A stretch of DNA of 64,000 nucleotides, taken from the NCBI GenBank assembly GCA_043810615.1, contig JBDROA010000007.1, forward strand, positions 5,354 through 69,353, written 5' to 3'. The DNA comes from VGBK01 sp043810615 (GTDB lineage Bacteria; Actinomycetota; Acidimicrobiia; Spongiisociales; UBA11373). Both the position numbers and the translations under genes were made by a program. Positions 42,841-50,777 of the stretch are shown piece by piece (position 1 is the first letter of the stretch; each line of letters starts with the position of its first letter). The notes beneath the pieces were generated by a model, which saw only the letters and a list, made by a program, of their open reading frames with translations, was not told the DNA's origin and did no database searches.

Positions 42841-43386
42841 ATGGACATCTCTCACGAGCGCCCCGAGTTCTACGAGGCCCTGGGGCGCACCATCCAGGTG
42901 CTGCGGACCGACCAGAGCCTCGATCGCAAGGACCTCGCCGACCGTTGCGGTATCTCCTACTCGTACCTGGCAGCCATCGAGAACGGGAAGAAGCCCCCCT
43001 CTTCCAAGGTGCTGTTCGCCATCGCCGGCGCCCTGGGGCTGCTCAGCCACGAACTGCTCGCCTCGGTCGAAACCCGTTTCCGGCGGCAGCACCATCCTGC
43101 GGCAGCCGCCGCGCCCCGCTTCGCCGCCCCCTCGGCGCGCCAGGCCTGGTTCCACGCTGCCCCGGCGCCCACGGCCCGCGGGGCTGCGGCTCGGCCCGCC
43201 TCTCCCAACCGCGGCCGGCCCGAGGACTTCGCCCCGGGCCCTCGTGCCACCGGGCAGGCCTCCTCCCCGGTCCCCCACTCTGCCGCCGGGTTCCTCATGG
43301 AGCTCGAGCGCCTCGACCTCCAGCTCAGCGACGAGGACCGGGACCTGGTGCTCGGCCTGGCCCGCCGCCTGGCGGGGGGCGAGTAG
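42841..43386 (+). CDS. XRE-family transcriptional regulator
   Basis: A 181-aa regulator. Residues about 11-66 are a Cro/CI-type helix-turn-helix ('RTIQVLRTDQSLDRKDLADRCGISYSYLAAIENGKKPPSSKVLFAIAGALGL'). A flexible Ala/Pro-rich linker of about 70 residues follows, and a short C-terminal helix pair ('FLMELERLDLQLSDEDRDLVLGLARRLAG') could be for dimerisation or binding an effector. There is no metal or protease domain. It is transcribed away from the amidotransferase/ARPP-1 cluster, and the palindromes between the genes are its probable operators, giving auto- and cluster regulation. Confidence 0.86.
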   Translation: MDISHERPEFYEALGRTIQVLRTDQSLDRKDLADRCGISYSYLAAIENGKKPPSSKVLFAIAGALGLLSHELLASVETRFRRQHHPAAAAAPRFAAPSARQAWFHAAPAPTARGAAARPASPNRGRPEDFAPGPRATGQASSPVPHSAAGFLMELERLDLQLSDEDRDLVLGLARRLAGGE

Positions 43387-43703
43387 CCTTCCCCCTGCCC
43401 CGGCGAGCCCGGCGGCCGCGCCTCGTGACGGTCTGTCGGTGCCGGCTTCATCGTCATGGGCGACTGCGATGCCTGAAGACTCGCGGCGCAATACGGGCGT
43501 CTGTCCACGACCACCGGACGGCCAGAGAGGCCTGATCGCTGATAGGAGAGGTGCACCGGGAGAATCGCGACGCTTTCGTCGAATCGGCATCGAGCAGGCC
43601 TTCAGAAGCCCGCTGAACCCTATTGGGCCGCAGATCTTGAGGCCCAGGGCGCTCTCGGCGACTTCGAGCCCCGAGCCCCAGAGGAGGACGAGGAGGAGGA
43701 TCC
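43387..43703. other. Gene-free stretch with a possible acidic-tail ORF remnant
   Basis: About 317 bases with no supported gene. In the frame used by the XRE gene, 43546-43730 reads through an acidic tail ('YWAADLEAQGALGDFEPRAPEEDEEEDP') that looks protein-like but has no start codon, so it may be the 3' remnant of a lost gene. Its GAGGAGGACGAGGAGGAGG also acts as the ribosome-binding region of the next gene. Confidence 0.35.
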
Positions 43704-44003
43704 ATGCTCATCGTGGCCGGCCCGCTGTTCGTAGACCCGGAGGCCCATGCCGGCTTCCTCGACGCCGCAGCCGCGGTGGTACCGCCGACCCTTGCCGAGG
43801 ACGGATGCCTGGAGTACGCCTTCTGGACCGACCCGGACCGGCCCGGGCACTTCCTGGTCTTCGAGGAGTGGGAGTCGGAGGCCCACCTCGACGCCCACCT
43901 CCAAGCGCCTCACCTGAGGGCATTCCAGGCCGCCCTGGCCAAGCTCGGCCTGCGGGAGGCGGCGGTGCGCCGCTATCTGGTCGAGGCGGTGCACCCGCTC
44001 TGA
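43704..44003 (+). CDS. Antibiotic biosynthesis monooxygenase (ABM)-domain protein
   Basis: A 99-aa ferredoxin-fold dimeric protein: 'MLIVAGPLFVDPEAHAGFLDAAA', then 'DGCLEYAFWTDPDRPGHFLVFEEWESEAHLDAHLQAPHLRAF', the ABM hallmark with the conserved 'E.W' and 'H...PH' positions. Family members include cofactor-free quinone monooxygenases and heme-degrading enzymes; this one cannot be assigned a substrate. Very strong purine-rich ribosome site. Stand-alone gene. Confidence 0.85.
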   Translation: MLIVAGPLFVDPEAHAGFLDAAAAVVPPTLAEDGCLEYAFWTDPDRPGHFLVFEEWESEAHLDAHLQAPHLRAFQAALAKLGLREAAVRRYLVEAVHPL

Positions 44004-44175
44004 AGCGCCGCCTCCCCGCAGGTGTGCCCAGAGCCGGGAGCACCGCCGGAGCGGCGTGCTCCCCACGCCGTCGTGCGCCGAGGCGGCAGACCCCGGCCGA
44101 GCGCCGGCTCCAGCCCGGCCCGGACGCCCGGGAGCCCCCGGGAGCCCCCGGAGGCTCCTCCCATTCGGCCGCTCG

Positions 44176-45219
44176 CTAGGCCGCCGCTGCGGGCTTGCGC
44201 TTGCGAGCCAGCATGAAGCCACCGCCGAGGGCGATCAGGGCTCCCAGGCCGATGGCGGCGTAGGGGATGATCGTCCCGAAGAGTGACACCATCATCTTGC
44301 CGTCCTCGGCGTCCTTCTTGGCATCGGCGATCGCCTGGTCGGAGGCCTGGTAGGAGAGGCGGAAGACCTCGACCTCCGTGGTGGCCAGAGCCAGCAGGCG
44401 CGCTTCGTCCTTGACGTAGTCGATTATCACCCCGGTGGTTGGCTCCACCCAGTACTCGGTGGCGTACTGGTACACGTAGCTGAGGGGCACCGGGTCCGGC
44501 AGCAGGGGCAGCAGCGCCGCCAGTCCCTGAAGCGTCTCCGGCGGCAGGCCCAGTTGCGGCGCCAGGCCCTCGATCGTGGTCTTGGGCAACGAGGGCGGGA
44601 ACATGGCCAGCACGGCCGGGTCGCGCAGGGGTTGCGAGTCGGACTCCGAGCTGAAGTGGTAGGTGGTGATCCCCTCATGCTCCTCGACACCTAGGTACTC
44701 CACCGGCACCAGCGCCTGGTAGTCATCGCTCCAGCCCTGGTAGTCACGCTTCTCCGTGCCGATGGGGAAGCCGATCACCAGGCCCCGGCGCGTGTCCAGG
44801 ACGCCGGTTTCGGAGGTGAAGTTGGGGATCTCCTCCGTGGTCTTGCGGTCGATGGCGTACCAGTAGGTCGTGTGCTGGCCGTCGGCATCGGTGTTCAGGC
44901 CCGGCAGGGGTTGGCCGTCGGGACCCTTCACCTGGACCTGCTCGCGGACCAGAGCCTTGTTCCCCTCCACTTGCTCGGTGGTCACGTGGCGGTCGACCGC
45001 CACCGGCACATCGGAGAAGAAGAGGTTCGCCAGGTCCATGGTGGCCAGGGCCCCCGGATTGAGCATGGTCACCAGGGTGCCCTCATAGGTCCGGGTGCTG
45101 TCGACGTCGTCGGGCCATACCGCCATCATCGGCAGGACGGCCAACTTGAGTACCAGGCCGGCGGCAACGAGCAGCAGGCCGAGGAACACGACCAGCAGGC
45201 CGCCGATCTTTCCCTTCAT
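44176..45219 (-). CDS. PorA family (DUF3068) membrane protein
   Basis: A 347-aa protein with an N-terminal helix (about residues 6-30), a large extracytoplasmic beta-rich domain and a C-terminal helix (about 314-336) ending 'ARKRKPAAAA'. Blocks such as 'TTYWYAIDRKTTEEIPNF', 'RRGLVIGFPIGTEKRDYQGW' and 'YVYQYATEYWVEPTTGVIIDY' match DUF3068, annotated PorA in some actinobacteria. The two-helix topology suggests an envelope sensor or structural protein rather than a classical porin. The ATG is preceded by a GAGGAAGC site. Confidence 0.85.
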   Translation of the reverse strand: MKGKIGGLLVVFLGLLLVAAGLVLKLAVLPMMAVWPDDVDSTRTYEGTLVTMLNPGALATMDLANLFFSDVPVAVDRHVTTEQVEGNKALVREQVQVKGPDGQPLPGLNTDADGQHTTYWYAIDRKTTEEIPNFTSETGVLDTRRGLVIGFPIGTEKRDYQGWSDDYQALVPVEYLGVEEHEGITTYHFSSESDSQPLRDPAVLAMFPPSLPKTTIEGLAPQLGLPPETLQGLAALLPLLPDPVPLSYVYQYATEYWVEPTTGVIIDYVKDEARLLALATTEVEVFRLSYQASDQAIADAKKDAEDGKMMVSLFGTIIPYAAIGLGALIALGGGFMLARKRKPAAAA

Positions 45220-45327
45220 CGCTTCCTCCAGTCCACGCAGTGCCGCGCCACGCTAGGCGGTAGCCGCGCCGCCTGCCACGGCCTGGGGGGGTATTCCTGC
45301 TGGGGACCGGAGTGAGCCGGCCGCCCT

Positions 45328-46212
45328 TCACCCGGTGAACTCGACAGTTACGGTCCGCTCCTCGGCGCCCCGCAGCACGCGGACCTCCAGGGCTTCCCCT
45401 TCGGCTCGCTCGAGCGCGGTGTGGAGATCCTCCACCACCACGAGGGGCCGACCGGCCGCGGCCACCAGCAGGTCCCCCACTCCGAGGCCGGCCGCCTCGG
45501 CCGGACTGCCCTCCTCGACCAGGCGGACGAGCAGGCCCTCGGCGTCGGGCAGGCCCACCGCCCGGCGCAGGCGGCGGGCCACCGGCACCGGAGCGAGGCC
45601 CACTCCCAGCCGGCGGCCCCGGGGGGACTCCCCGGCCATCAGGGCCCGCACCCGGGCCTGGAGCGCCGCAGTGGCCGGCAGGGCCAGGTAGAAGCCGTCG
45701 CCGAGTCGGTGAGTGTTCAGGCCCACGACCCGACCCGCGAGGTCGAGCAGCGGACCTCCTGAGGACCCGGAGGGCAGAGGGGCGGTGTGCTCCACCGACC
45801 CTTCGATGCGCCCTCCCCGGGGCCCGCGGAAAGGCCTCCCCGTGGCCGACACGAAACCCAGAGTGGCCCGCAACCCTCGGCCGCCCGGGTTGGACATCGC
45901 CACCACCGGGGTGCCCAGGTCCAGCGCCGCGCCCTCCCCCAATTCGGCCACGGGAGCGTCCCGGGTGGGCGTGGCGAGCACGATGAGGTCGCCGTCCACG
46001 TCGACCCCCATCACCTCACTCTCCTCGACCCGCCCATCGCCGAACATCACCCGTACCCCCTCGGGCCCGGCGTTGTGGGCGTTGGTCAGCACGAGGCCGG
46101 GCCCTACCACCACTCCCGATCCCCCTGCCCGATGCCGGGCCACCCCCACCACCGCCGGCCCCACCGCGGCGGCCACACGCCGGATGGCGCTTCCCCAATC
46201 CTCCGCCGACAC
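45328..46212 (-). CDS. Trypsin-like serine protease with PDZ domain
   Basis: A 294-aa HtrA/S1C-type protease: His46 in 'VLTNAHNAG', Asp75 in 'DVDGDLIVLA' and Ser151 in 'LPSGSSGGPLLD' (GSSGGP in place of the usual GNSGGP). Residues about 200-290 are a PDZ domain ('VGLPDAEGLLVRLVEEGSPAEAAGLGVGDLLVAAAGRPL'). No signal peptide or membrane helix is visible, unlike most HtrA proteins, so it may act in the cytoplasm. Divergent from the HxlR regulator across 69 bases holding a palindromic operator. Confidence 0.85.
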   Translation of the reverse strand: MSAEDWGSAIRRVAAAVGPAVVGVARHRAGGSGVVVGPGLVLTNAHNAGPEGVRVMFGDGRVEESEVMGVDVDGDLIVLATPTRDAPVAELGEGAALDLGTPVVAMSNPGGRGLRATLGFVSATGRPFRGPRGGRIEGSVEHTAPLPSGSSGGPLLDLAGRVVGLNTHRLGDGFYLALPATAALQARVRALMAGESPRGRRLGVGLAPVPVARRLRRAVGLPDAEGLLVRLVEEGSPAEAAGLGVGDLLVAAAGRPLVVVEDLHTALERAEGEALEVRVLRGAEERTVTVEFTG

Positions 46213-46227
46213 CGCAGCCTCCTATAG

Positions 46228-46244
46228 ACTTGCTACTTGCAAGT
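46228..46244. promoter_or_regulatory. HxlR-type operator
   Basis: ACTTGCTACTTGCAAGT contains the perfect 10-bp palindrome ACTTGCAAGT (46235-46244) preceded by a direct half-site ACTTGCT. ACTTGCAAGT-like sites are typical of HxlR-family promoters. A TATAGA hexamer at 46223-46228 could be a -10. It lies between the protease and the HxlR gene and could control both. Confidence 0.6.
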
Positions 46245-46281
46245 GAGTGTAGTGGCGACCCCCGCCGCGATCAGGAGAACC

Positions 46282-46707
46282 ATGGCCGAGCCCACCGCCC
46301 TGGCCGGCGCCCTCGCCCGGGTCGGGGAACGTTGGACACTCCTGATCGTCGATGCCCTGCTCGGTGGCCCGGCGCGCTTCGGGGACCTGGCCACGGCGGT
46401 CGCGGGCATCGCTCCCAACATCCTCGCCGGGCGTCTGCGCCGTCTGGAAGCCGATGGGCTCCTGGTCTCCCTCCCCTACTCGGAGCGGCCACCGCGCCGC
46501 GAGTACCGCCTTACCGGCCCCGGGGCCGAGCTCGCCGGGGCCCTCCGCCTGCTCACCGCCTGGGGGGCGCGCCGCGCCGGAGGCGGCGGCGGTACCGGGG
46601 CCCTGGAGCACCGCACCTGCGGCACCCCTATGGAGGCCCGCTGGTTCTGCCCTACGTGCGACCGCCCGGTCGCCGACGACGAAGGCCCCGAACTGGCCTT
46701 CGCCTGA
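46282..46707 (+). CDS. HxlR-family winged-helix regulator with Cys-rich tail
   Basis: A 141-aa regulator. The core 'GERWTLLIVDALLGGPARFGDLATAVAGIAPNILAGRLRRLEADGLL' is the HxlR winged helix. The C-terminal extension contains Cys113 and Cys123-x2-Cys126 ('CGTPMEARWFCPTCDRPV'), a likely zinc or redox-sensing ribbon; HxlR proteins such as YodB and HypR respond to electrophiles or oxidants through Cys residues. I chose the ATG at 46282 with AGGAG 5 bases upstream; the TTG at 46237 would start inside the operator. Confidence 0.86.
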   Translation: MAEPTALAGALARVGERWTLLIVDALLGGPARFGDLATAVAGIAPNILAGRLRRLEADGLLVSLPYSERPPRREYRLTGPGAELAGALRLLTAWGARRAGGGGGTGALEHRTCGTPMEARWFCPTCDRPVADDEGPELAFA

Positions 46708-46785
46708 GGGGTGGGTCGCCGGGAACCCCTGCGGGTAGGCGGCGGGACCGGCGTACCGTGCCATCCCCCGCAAGACTGAGAGACC

Positions 46786-47157
46786 ATGCGGCGCCCGACA
46801 CCGATCCTCGCTGCGGCCCTGGCTGCCGCTGTGCTGCTCGCCGCCTGCTCGGGAGGCGAGACCGCCACAGCCCCGGCGGCCGCCACCCCGACCATCCCCG
46901 GCGGGGCCGATTTCGATGTGGTGATGGAGTCCTTCGCCTTCACCCCCGCCGAGTCGACCGTGCCCGCAGGAACCACCGTCACCTGGATCAACCGCCACGG
47001 CGCCAGGCACGATGTGGTCGCCGACGACGGCACCTTCGCCTCCCCCCTCTTCGGGCCAGGCGAGACCTTCTCGTTCACCTTCACCGCTGCCGGCGAGTAC
47101 CACTACGTCTGCTCCATCCACCCGAGGATGGCGGGGACGATCACCGTCACCCCGTAG
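46786..47157 (+). CDS. Cupredoxin (plastocyanin/azurin-like) lipoprotein
   Basis: A 123-aa secreted copper protein: signal peptide with lipobox 'LLAAC' (Cys21), short linker, then a cupredoxin fold. The type-1 copper ligands are visible: the His in 'GARHDVVADDG' and Cys, His and Met in 'YHYVCSIHPRMAG'. It probably carries electrons or stores copper outside the cell. It lies 78 bases after the HxlR gene on the same strand, but a link in regulation is not shown. Confidence 0.9.
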   Translation: MRRPTPILAAALAAAVLLAACSGGETATAPAAATPTIPGGADFDVVMESFAFTPAESTVPAGTTVTWINRHGARHDVVADDGTFASPLFGPGETFSFTFTAAGEYHYVCSIHPRMAGTITVTP

Positions 47158-47196
47158 CAGCCTCGCCGGCCGCGGGCGCCCCGCCCCCGGCTCCCC

Positions 47197-47772
47197 TCAG
47201 ACGCCGCCGAGGCCCTTGCCCACAGTGAAGGCCGGAGCCAGGTACGGGCCGACCTCGTAGTAGGCCCCCTGCCCGGGGGCGTAGAGCAGGGGGCGCAGCA
47301 GGGCGATGTCGGGCAGGCCCCCGGGACCGAGAACGGCCTCGTCGGCCTTGACGTCGAGCACCTCGCCGACGAACTGGGTGTGCACCCCCAGGTCCGTGGC
47401 GTGGAGCAGCCGGCACTCGAACACGACGGGGAACTCCCCGACGTACGGAGCGTCAACGGTGGCGGCCCGCACCGGGGTGAGACCTGCGGCGGCGAACTTG
47501 TCCTCGTCGGCGCCGGAGGCGAGGCCGAGGTAGTCCACCAGGCGCACCTGGTCTTGCGAGGCCAGGTTCACGGTGAACGCTCGCCGCTCCAGGATGCTGC
47601 GGTGGGAGTGGCGCGCCCGGCGGATCGACACCGCCAGGCAGGGCGGCTGCGAGCAGGCGATGCCCGCCCAGGCGGCCGTCATCGCGTTCGGCTTCCCGGC
47701 GGGGTCGTAGCTGCCGACCACCACCACCGGCGTGGGGTACAGAAGGGCCCGCGGGCCCAGGGATCGCTTCAC
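47197..47772 (-). CDS. Flavin reductase-like / FMN-binding split-barrel protein
   Basis: A 191-aa flavin-reductase-like protein ('LYPTPVVVVGSYDPAGKPNAMTAAWAGIACSQPPCLAVSIRRARHSHRSI'). Residues 'AFTVNLASQDQVRLVDYLG' and 'DLGVHTQFVGEVLDVKAD' complete the split barrel that binds FMN. Such proteins reduce free flavin or act on small quinones and nitro compounds. GTG start at 47772 with GGGAG 6 bases upstream preferred over the GTG at 47799. Convergent with the cupredoxin. Confidence 0.87.
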   Translation of the reverse strand: MKRSLGPRALLYPTPVVVVGSYDPAGKPNAMTAAWAGIACSQPPCLAVSIRRARHSHRSILERRAFTVNLASQDQVRLVDYLGLASGADEDKFAAAGLTPVRAATVDAPYVGEFPVVFECRLLHATDLGVHTQFVGEVLDVKADEAVLGPGGLPDIALLRPLLYAPGQGAYYEVGPYLAPAFTVGKGLGGV

Positions 47773-47882
47773 TCCGTCTCCCTCAGGTGCTGCCGCCACG
47801 GTAACCCGGCAGAAGGGGCACTAGGTCGGCCGCCCCCCCGTCGTCGATCCCCGGAGACCTCGGGGCCCGCCGGCCGGCCGCT

Positions 47883-48941
47883 CTAGCCGGCCGGGATGTG
47901 GAAGTCGCGCGCCAGCGTCAAGTAGGCGATGACCGCCTCGGCCATCTGCAGCGGATCGCCCACCTCCTCAACAACTGCCGGGTCGGTGGAGAGCAAGCCG
48001 TCGATGGTCGCCTCGGGAGCGACGAAGAGGCTCCGCAGGCGGGCGCTTCCCTCGATGCGGACAATCTGGCCGCGCCCGACCACCGCCGCGGCCAGCACTC
48101 GGGCCTTCTGGGATCGGTAGCCGCGCTCGTGCTCCACCACCTTGCCCGACAGGGACGCCAGGCCCAGCACGCACCGGTTCGATCCTGCGGGCAGGCCGAA
48201 GGCGGCCAGCAGCTGCTCCGGTTCCTTGAAGCAGTAGAGGCCGCACGGCGGGGGGCCGCAGCGTCCGTCGGTATGAGGCACCTCGGTGGCGCCGCTCCCG
48301 GTGCGCGCCGACAGGCAGCGGGCCTCGTACTCGGGGCGGTCCCACGGCTTCCAGGCGCCGAAAAGGCGCCCCCGCAGTTCCCACGCGCGGAAGCCCAGCA
48401 CCACCCCGGGCGACCAGAACTCCTGGAGCGGCGCCGGCTTGGACTTCGGCCGCCGGGCTCGCTTCGGCTTGGTCGCCGGCGCGGCCGGGCGCGGAGAAGG
48501 CGCCGCGGCCGGAACGGGCATCGCCCGAAGTTGCATGGGCGTAGCAGGAGGAACGGCGGTGGCGGCCGCCTTCTTCTGCACCGGGGCCCGCGTGGCCGGG
48601 GCGGCGGCAGCGGCTCCGACCCGCTTGCGGGACGGCGCCGGGACCGGCATGGCGGGGATGGCCGGGGCCGGGGGCACCGGCGGAGCAGACTGGGCCCGGA
48701 GTGCCACCCGCTCCACGATGCCGGTGAGGGCCTGCTCGAACTCCCGGCGGCCGCGCCGGGCCTTCTCCGCGTTGTCGGTCCGGATGGCGTCTTCCAACGC
48801 CAGGCGCGCCAGACGCCGGCGGACCCCGCGCCCGGCCGACTCCGCGGCGCCCGGGTGATCACCCCCGCCGTCCATGGAGCGCAGAGACCGCTGCAGCCGG
48901 GCCAGGCGGTCCCACTCGGGCTGGGCGACGGCTCCATCCAC
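47883..48941 (-). CDS. CGIYA-type domain protein (second paralogue)
   Basis: A 352-aa protein. Residues 1-70 are charged helix ('WDRLARLQRSLRSM', 'RRRLARLALEDAIRTDNAEKARRGRREFEQAL'). Residues about 75-175 are Ala/Pro/Lys-rich linker. Then comes the domain shared with 39944-40744: 'FWSPGVVLGFRAWELRG', 'YEARCLSA', 'GPPPCGLYCFKEPEQLL', 'VLGLASLSGKVVEHERGYRSQKARV'. Here the CGIYA motif is CGLYC. The C-terminus has acidic helices. GTG start with AGGGG 7 bases upstream; longer in-frame starts are not supported. Stand-alone, 3 kb outside the ARPP-1 cluster. Function unknown. Confidence 0.72.
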   Translation of the reverse strand: MDGAVAQPEWDRLARLQRSLRSMDGGGDHPGAAESAGRGVRRRLARLALEDAIRTDNAEKARRGRREFEQALTGIVERVALRAQSAPPVPPAPAIPAMPVPAPSRKRVGAAAAAPATRAPVQKKAAATAVPPATPMQLRAMPVPAAAPSPRPAAPATKPKRARRPKSKPAPLQEFWSPGVVLGFRAWELRGRLFGAWKPWDRPEYEARCLSARTGSGATEVPHTDGRCGPPPCGLYCFKEPEQLLAAFGLPAGSNRCVLGLASLSGKVVEHERGYRSQKARVLAAAVVGRGQIVRIEGSARLRSLFVAPEATIDGLLSTDPAVVEEVGDPLQMAEAVIAYLTLARDFHIPAG

Positions 48942-49437
48942 TTCGCTACCCCTGAGAAGAACAGCAGTGTAGGTAGTCGAACAGGTGTTTGGCTCCTGGA
49001 GGACGCCGGGTTTTCGCGAGGTGCTGCTCGGTCGGGACTCCCGAGCCGGGTACGCACCGCTGTCGGCACCGACCGCGACCATGCCACCTTCGCCGACCGG
49101 GCCGCGGGGGACGGGCCCCGTTTCGTCCTGCGCCGGAGCAACGGGGAGGAGACGCCCCGGCAAGCCCTGCGCCCCACGACCTGAAGGGAGTGCCGAGCCG
49201 GACCGATCCCGGCCGCCACAGCGGCCATCCGGAAGTGCCGGCCGGTCCGGGCGGCCGTCTGGCGGTCGTCGCTGCCGGGCCGGAGAGCCTGCCGGCCGAG
49301 ATCACGGTGGTCTTCGTGGTGAGCCCGGTGAGGACATGTGGCCCTCTGCCGGCGAAGGCCGGCCCCGGTTCTGCCTGGTCGGCGCAGCCCCCTGCCCCCA
49401 GAGGACGCAGGCCCGTGCCGCCCTCGCCGGCCCCGGG
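48942..49437. other. Stretch without a confident gene
   Basis: Nearly 500 bases. Two overlapping plus-strand open frames show coding-like third-position bias: from GTG 49190, with a hydrophobic run 'AEITVVFVVSPV', and then a second frame continuing 'GEDMWPSAGEGRPRFCLVGAAPCPQ'. They could be one frameshifted gene fragment, but no family is recognised and the end overlaps the antisense acyltransferase. No repeat or RNA is seen. Confidence 0.35.
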
Positions 49438-50025
49438 CTACCCGTCCGCGCAAGGCGCGACCGCCTCCTCCTCCTGGAGACGGATCGCGCTCGCCTTCTC
49501 CGGGTGGATGCCTCGCGTGCCGGCGTAGAAGGCGCGGATCGCCTTCATGTCGCCGGCGGCGTCGCCGCTCGGCGTCATCGCGGGCCCGAGGGTGATGCAC
49601 CGGGTGGGCCGGTCGAGAGAGGCCGGGACAATCGGAACCCCGGCGGCGAGGGCCATGTGGTAGAAGCCCGATCTCCAGTACGGGGTCGGGGTGCGCGTGC
49701 CCTCGGGGGCTATACCGACGACCAGGGAATCGGCGGCGGCGTAGCCGGCGGCGATCTGTTCGACGATGCCCTCGTGCCGTTCGCGATGTACCGGGATCCC
49801 GCCCATGCGGCGCAGGAACCCGGCCACCGGCCACCGGAAGATGCTGTGCTTGCCCAGCCAGCGGAGCCGGATGCCGAACCCCGCGGCCGCCAGCATTGCC
49901 AGGGGGAAGTCCCAGTTGCAGGTGTGCGGCCCGAAGACCACGAGGTACTTGGGCAGGCGGGGAGTCTCTCCTGCCAGCCGCCACCCACGCCGCCGCAGCG
50001 CCCAGGTGGCGAGGCGTCGTCTCAC
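49438..50025 (-). CDS. 1-acylglycerol-3-phosphate acyltransferase-like protein (PlsC family)
   Basis: A 195-aa acyltransferase with motif I 'HTCNWDFP' (H-x4-D), block II 'GIRLRWLGKHSIFRWPVAGFLRRMGGIPVHR' and motif III 'IAPEGTRTPTPYWRSGFYHMA'. Motif I has Asn-Trp between His and Asp, typical of the subgroup that also includes putative glycerol acyltransferases of unknown acceptor. The protein is short and has no membrane helix of its own. GTG start. A second PlsC-type enzyme lies at 54243-54995. Confidence 0.85.
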   Translation of the reverse strand: MRRRLATWALRRRGWRLAGETPRLPKYLVVFGPHTCNWDFPLAMLAAAGFGIRLRWLGKHSIFRWPVAGFLRRMGGIPVHRERHEGIVEQIAAGYAAADSLVVGIAPEGTRTPTPYWRSGFYHMALAAGVPIVPASLDRPTRCITLGPAMTPSGDAAGDMKAIRAFYAGTRGIHPEKASAIRLQEEEAVAPCADG

Positions 50026-50222
50026 AGATGTCCCTTCTGGCGTTGCCGGGCCCGCCGGTCCGGGCCCATTCTGCCAGGCGGTGGGCGGCCGCGCCGGTCG
50101 GACCCGCCCGCGCCCCGCGACGCAGTCGAAGAACGCGGCCGCCGCTCGGACGGCTTCCCCGGGAACCAGGTTCTCGAGACGATCGGTCTGAGCGCGCCGC
50201 TCGACGATGCCGATCCCGGCCG

Positions 50223-50564
50223 GGAGCCGGCCTCATCGACCCGCGGCCCGACGTCGAGCGGTGGTACCTCGTCGGCTGCGCCGAGACCGACCCTGCCTTC
50301 CGGGGCCGCTGGCTCGTGCGGCGCACCGGCGTGGGCTTCGGCCTGGTGGCCGTGGCCCCCTACACCTGCACCGGCTTGGGGGCCGGGGTGTGGGAGACCT
50401 GCCCGGACGGTTGCCGGGTTGGGCGCACCCTCACCGGTGAGTGGTGCGACGCGCCTTGCGTCGAGGACTTCCATCGGCGGCCCTGCCTGGGCATCGCCCC
50501 CGGCACCTGGGTCCCCGGCGAGTGCACCGGCCCGCCTCCAGAGGTGCTGGCTCGCTTCGGGTGA
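50223..50564 (+). pseudogene. Cys-rich protein fragment lacking a start
   Basis: The frame 'GLIDPRPDVERWYLVGCAETDPAFRGRWLVRRTGVGFGLVAV...CPDGCRVG...CDAPCVEDFHRRPCLG' looks coding (G/C-ending codons, Trp/Cys content) and stops at 50564. Upstream in this frame there is no ATG, GTG or TTG, so the 5' end may lie in another frame. That points to a frameshift or truncation. At least eight Cys residues suggest disulfides or metal binding. Its stop overlaps a GTG beginning the next open frame (GTGA, 50561-50564). No family recognised. Confidence 0.33.
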
Positions 50565-50777
50565 GCCCGGAGGGCCTCCCGCCCGACTGGTTCGAGGCAG
50601 TCGTCGCCGGGGAGCCGACCGCCTGCCGTCGGAAGGCCGAAGTGTCGGGGTGGGTGCGCACGGTATTCCTCCACGCAATCGGCCACGCCCCGGGACGAGG
50701 GGAACGGCAACTGTGCGACCTGGGGTGGGCTGGGCTCGAGGCCTGCCGCCGGCCAGAAACTCAGCGCCCGGCGGCAC
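50561..50777 (+). CDS. Unassigned short ORF coupled to the Cys-rich fragment
   Basis: Starting at the GTG that overlaps the preceding stop: 'VSPEGLPPDWFEAVVAGEP', then 'CRRKAEVSGWVRTVFLHAIGH' and 'QLCDLGWAGLEACRR'. Codon bias is good to about 50750, after which the frame continues antisense to the epimerase gene (to 51253) with non-coding composition. The true 3' end is unclear and the gene may be truncated here; the end given is only where the epimerase gene begins. No family recognised. Confidence 0.3.
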
